Positions 62,701 to 64,000 of a DNA stretch of 64,000 nucleotides are shown piece by piece (the first letter of the stretch is position 1; each line of letters starts with the position of its first letter). The DNA is from Ailanthus altissimus (lineage: Eukaryota; Streptophyta; Magnoliopsida; Sapindales; Simaroubaceae): positions 15,968,501 to 16,032,500 of the forward strand of contig OX327690.1 of assembly GCA_946807835.1 (NCBI GenBank). Reading direction: 5' to 3'. Made by a program: the position numbers and the translations under genes. A model generated the notes under the pieces. It was not told the origin of the DNA and ran no database searches. It saw only the letters and a program-made list of their open reading frames with translations.

Positions 62701-64000
62701 AAATATAGTATATTAAGTAGGAACATTGAGTATGCCAAGTAAGGACAATTAGTATATTCATTGAGAATATGTAATATATTAAGTGGGAACACGTAGTATA
62801 TTAACTGAGAATATTTAGTATGTTATGTGGAAACAAGTAGTATATTAAGTGGGAACGCGTAGTATATGAAGTGGGAACACGTAATATATTGAGTGGGAAC
62901 AAGTAGTATATTCAATGGGAACACGTAGTATATTGAGTGGGAACAAGTAGTATATTAAGTGGGAACACATAGTATATTAAGTGGAAACATTTAGAATATT
63001 AAGTGGGAACATGTAGTATATTGAGTGGGAACACGTAATATATTAAGTGGGAACACGTAGTGTATTAAGTGGGAACATTTAGTATATTGAGTGGGAACAC
63101 GTAGTATATTGAGTGAGAACAAGTAGTATATTAAGTAGAAACACGTAATGTATTAAGTGGGAACAGTTAGTATATTAAGTGGGAACATTTAGTATATTAA
63201 GTGGGAACACGTAATATATTGAATGGGAACATGTAGTATATTGAGTAGGAACACGTTTGTATATTGAGTGAGAACATGTAATATGTTAAGTGAGAACACG
63301 TAGTATATTGAGTGGGAACACGTAGTGAATTGAGTTGGAACAAGTAGTATATTAAGCGGGAACACATAGTATATTAAGTGAGAATATTTAGTATATTGAG
63401 TGGGAACACGTAATATATTGAGTGAGAATACGTAGTATATTCAGTGGGAACATTTAGTATATTAGGTGAAAACACGTAGTGTATTGAGTGGGAACACGTA
63501 GTAGATTAATTGGAAACACATAGTATATGAAGTGGGAACACGTAATATATTGAGTGGGAGCACGTAATATATTGAGTGAGAATAAATAGTATATTAAGTA
63601 GGAACAAGTAGTATATTAAGTAGGAACACATAGTATATTAAGTGAGAACATTTAGTATATTAAGTAGGAACACGTAGTATGTTGAGTAGGAACATGTAGT
63701 ATATTAAGTGGGAACACGTAGTATATTAAGTGAGAACATTTAGTATATTGAGTGGGAACACGTAGTATATTGAGTGGGAATAAGTAGTATATTAAGTCGG
63801 AACACGTAGTGTATTAGGTGGAAATATTTAGTATATTGAGTGAGAATACGTAGTATATTGAGTGGGAACACGTAGTGTATTAAGTAGAAACATATAGTAT
63901 ATTGAGTGGGAACACATAGTATATTAAGTAGGAACACGTAGAATATTAAGTGGGAACACGTAGTGTATTAAGTGAGAACATTTAGTATATTGAGTGGGAA
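62701..64000. repeat. 22-bp minisatellite, about 59 copies, runs off the window
   Basis: The unit aagtgggaacacgtagtatatt repeats with substitutions (acacgta, acatgta, acaagta and catttag variants; attaag/attgag). The period is 22 bp almost throughout. The minus-strand ORF at 63740-63937 arises from the repeat. Confidence 0.95.

Noticed and set aside
63740..63937. Repetitive 65-residue minus ORF that could be taken for a repeat protein
   Set aside because: Translation of the 22-bp minisatellite; the frame breaks in neighbouring units.
62701..64000. CRISPR-like regular repeats
   Set aside because: Head-to-tail 22-bp units without unique spacers in a plant genome; this is a minisatellite.

Overview
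This is nuclear DNA from a flowering plant, most likely a eudicot. It is AT-rich, carries one very long intron-rich gene with GT-AG junctions, and is otherwise mostly mobile DNA and tandem repeats. I see no CRISPR array, rRNA gene or recognisable tRNA gene. I cannot name the species from sequence alone.

The one intact gene is on the plus strand at 33020-57843. It encodes the microtubule-associated protein AIR9. I resolved 37 coding exons with consistent phases. They give a 1718-residue protein: a basic Ser-rich N-terminus, leucine-rich repeats, eleven A9 repeats and a conserved C-terminal domain. Exon boundaries follow the protein repeats closely: one LRR per phase-0 exon, and every A9 repeat starting after a phase-1 intron. 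A perfect 77-bp tandem duplication covers one 3' splice site.

Positions 1-24600 are a graveyard of nested elements. Two diverged copies of a C48 (Ulp1-like) protease segment face each other, at 1-5210 (+) and about 19400-18382 (-). Between them lie a MuDR-type transposase pseudogene (10090-14671, -), a FAR1-type transposase pseudogene (16918-17870, +), a satellite with a unit of about 190-220 bp (5880-8975), and three LTR-like insertions (863-4842, 7283-8604, 10269-12322). The first insertion contains a large inverted duplication of itself.

Positions 24611-31884 are a nearly complete Mutator-like element (MULE). It has degenerate terminal inverted repeats and a 9-bp target duplication (8/9 match). 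A transposase pseudogene and a DUF1985/C48-protease pseudogene converge inside it, as in Kaonashi/CUMULE-type elements. Its stop codons are explained by C-to-T type changes, and the transposase shows no frameshift. It lies 1.1 kb upstream of the AIR9 start codon.

Positions 57844-64000 hold the AIR9 3' end, then a low-complexity AT tandem array (58830-61620) interrupted by a 630-bp foldback element (60003-60634). The window ends in a 22-bp minisatellite (62700 to the end) whose unit matches an internal segment of the satellite seen 55 kb away.
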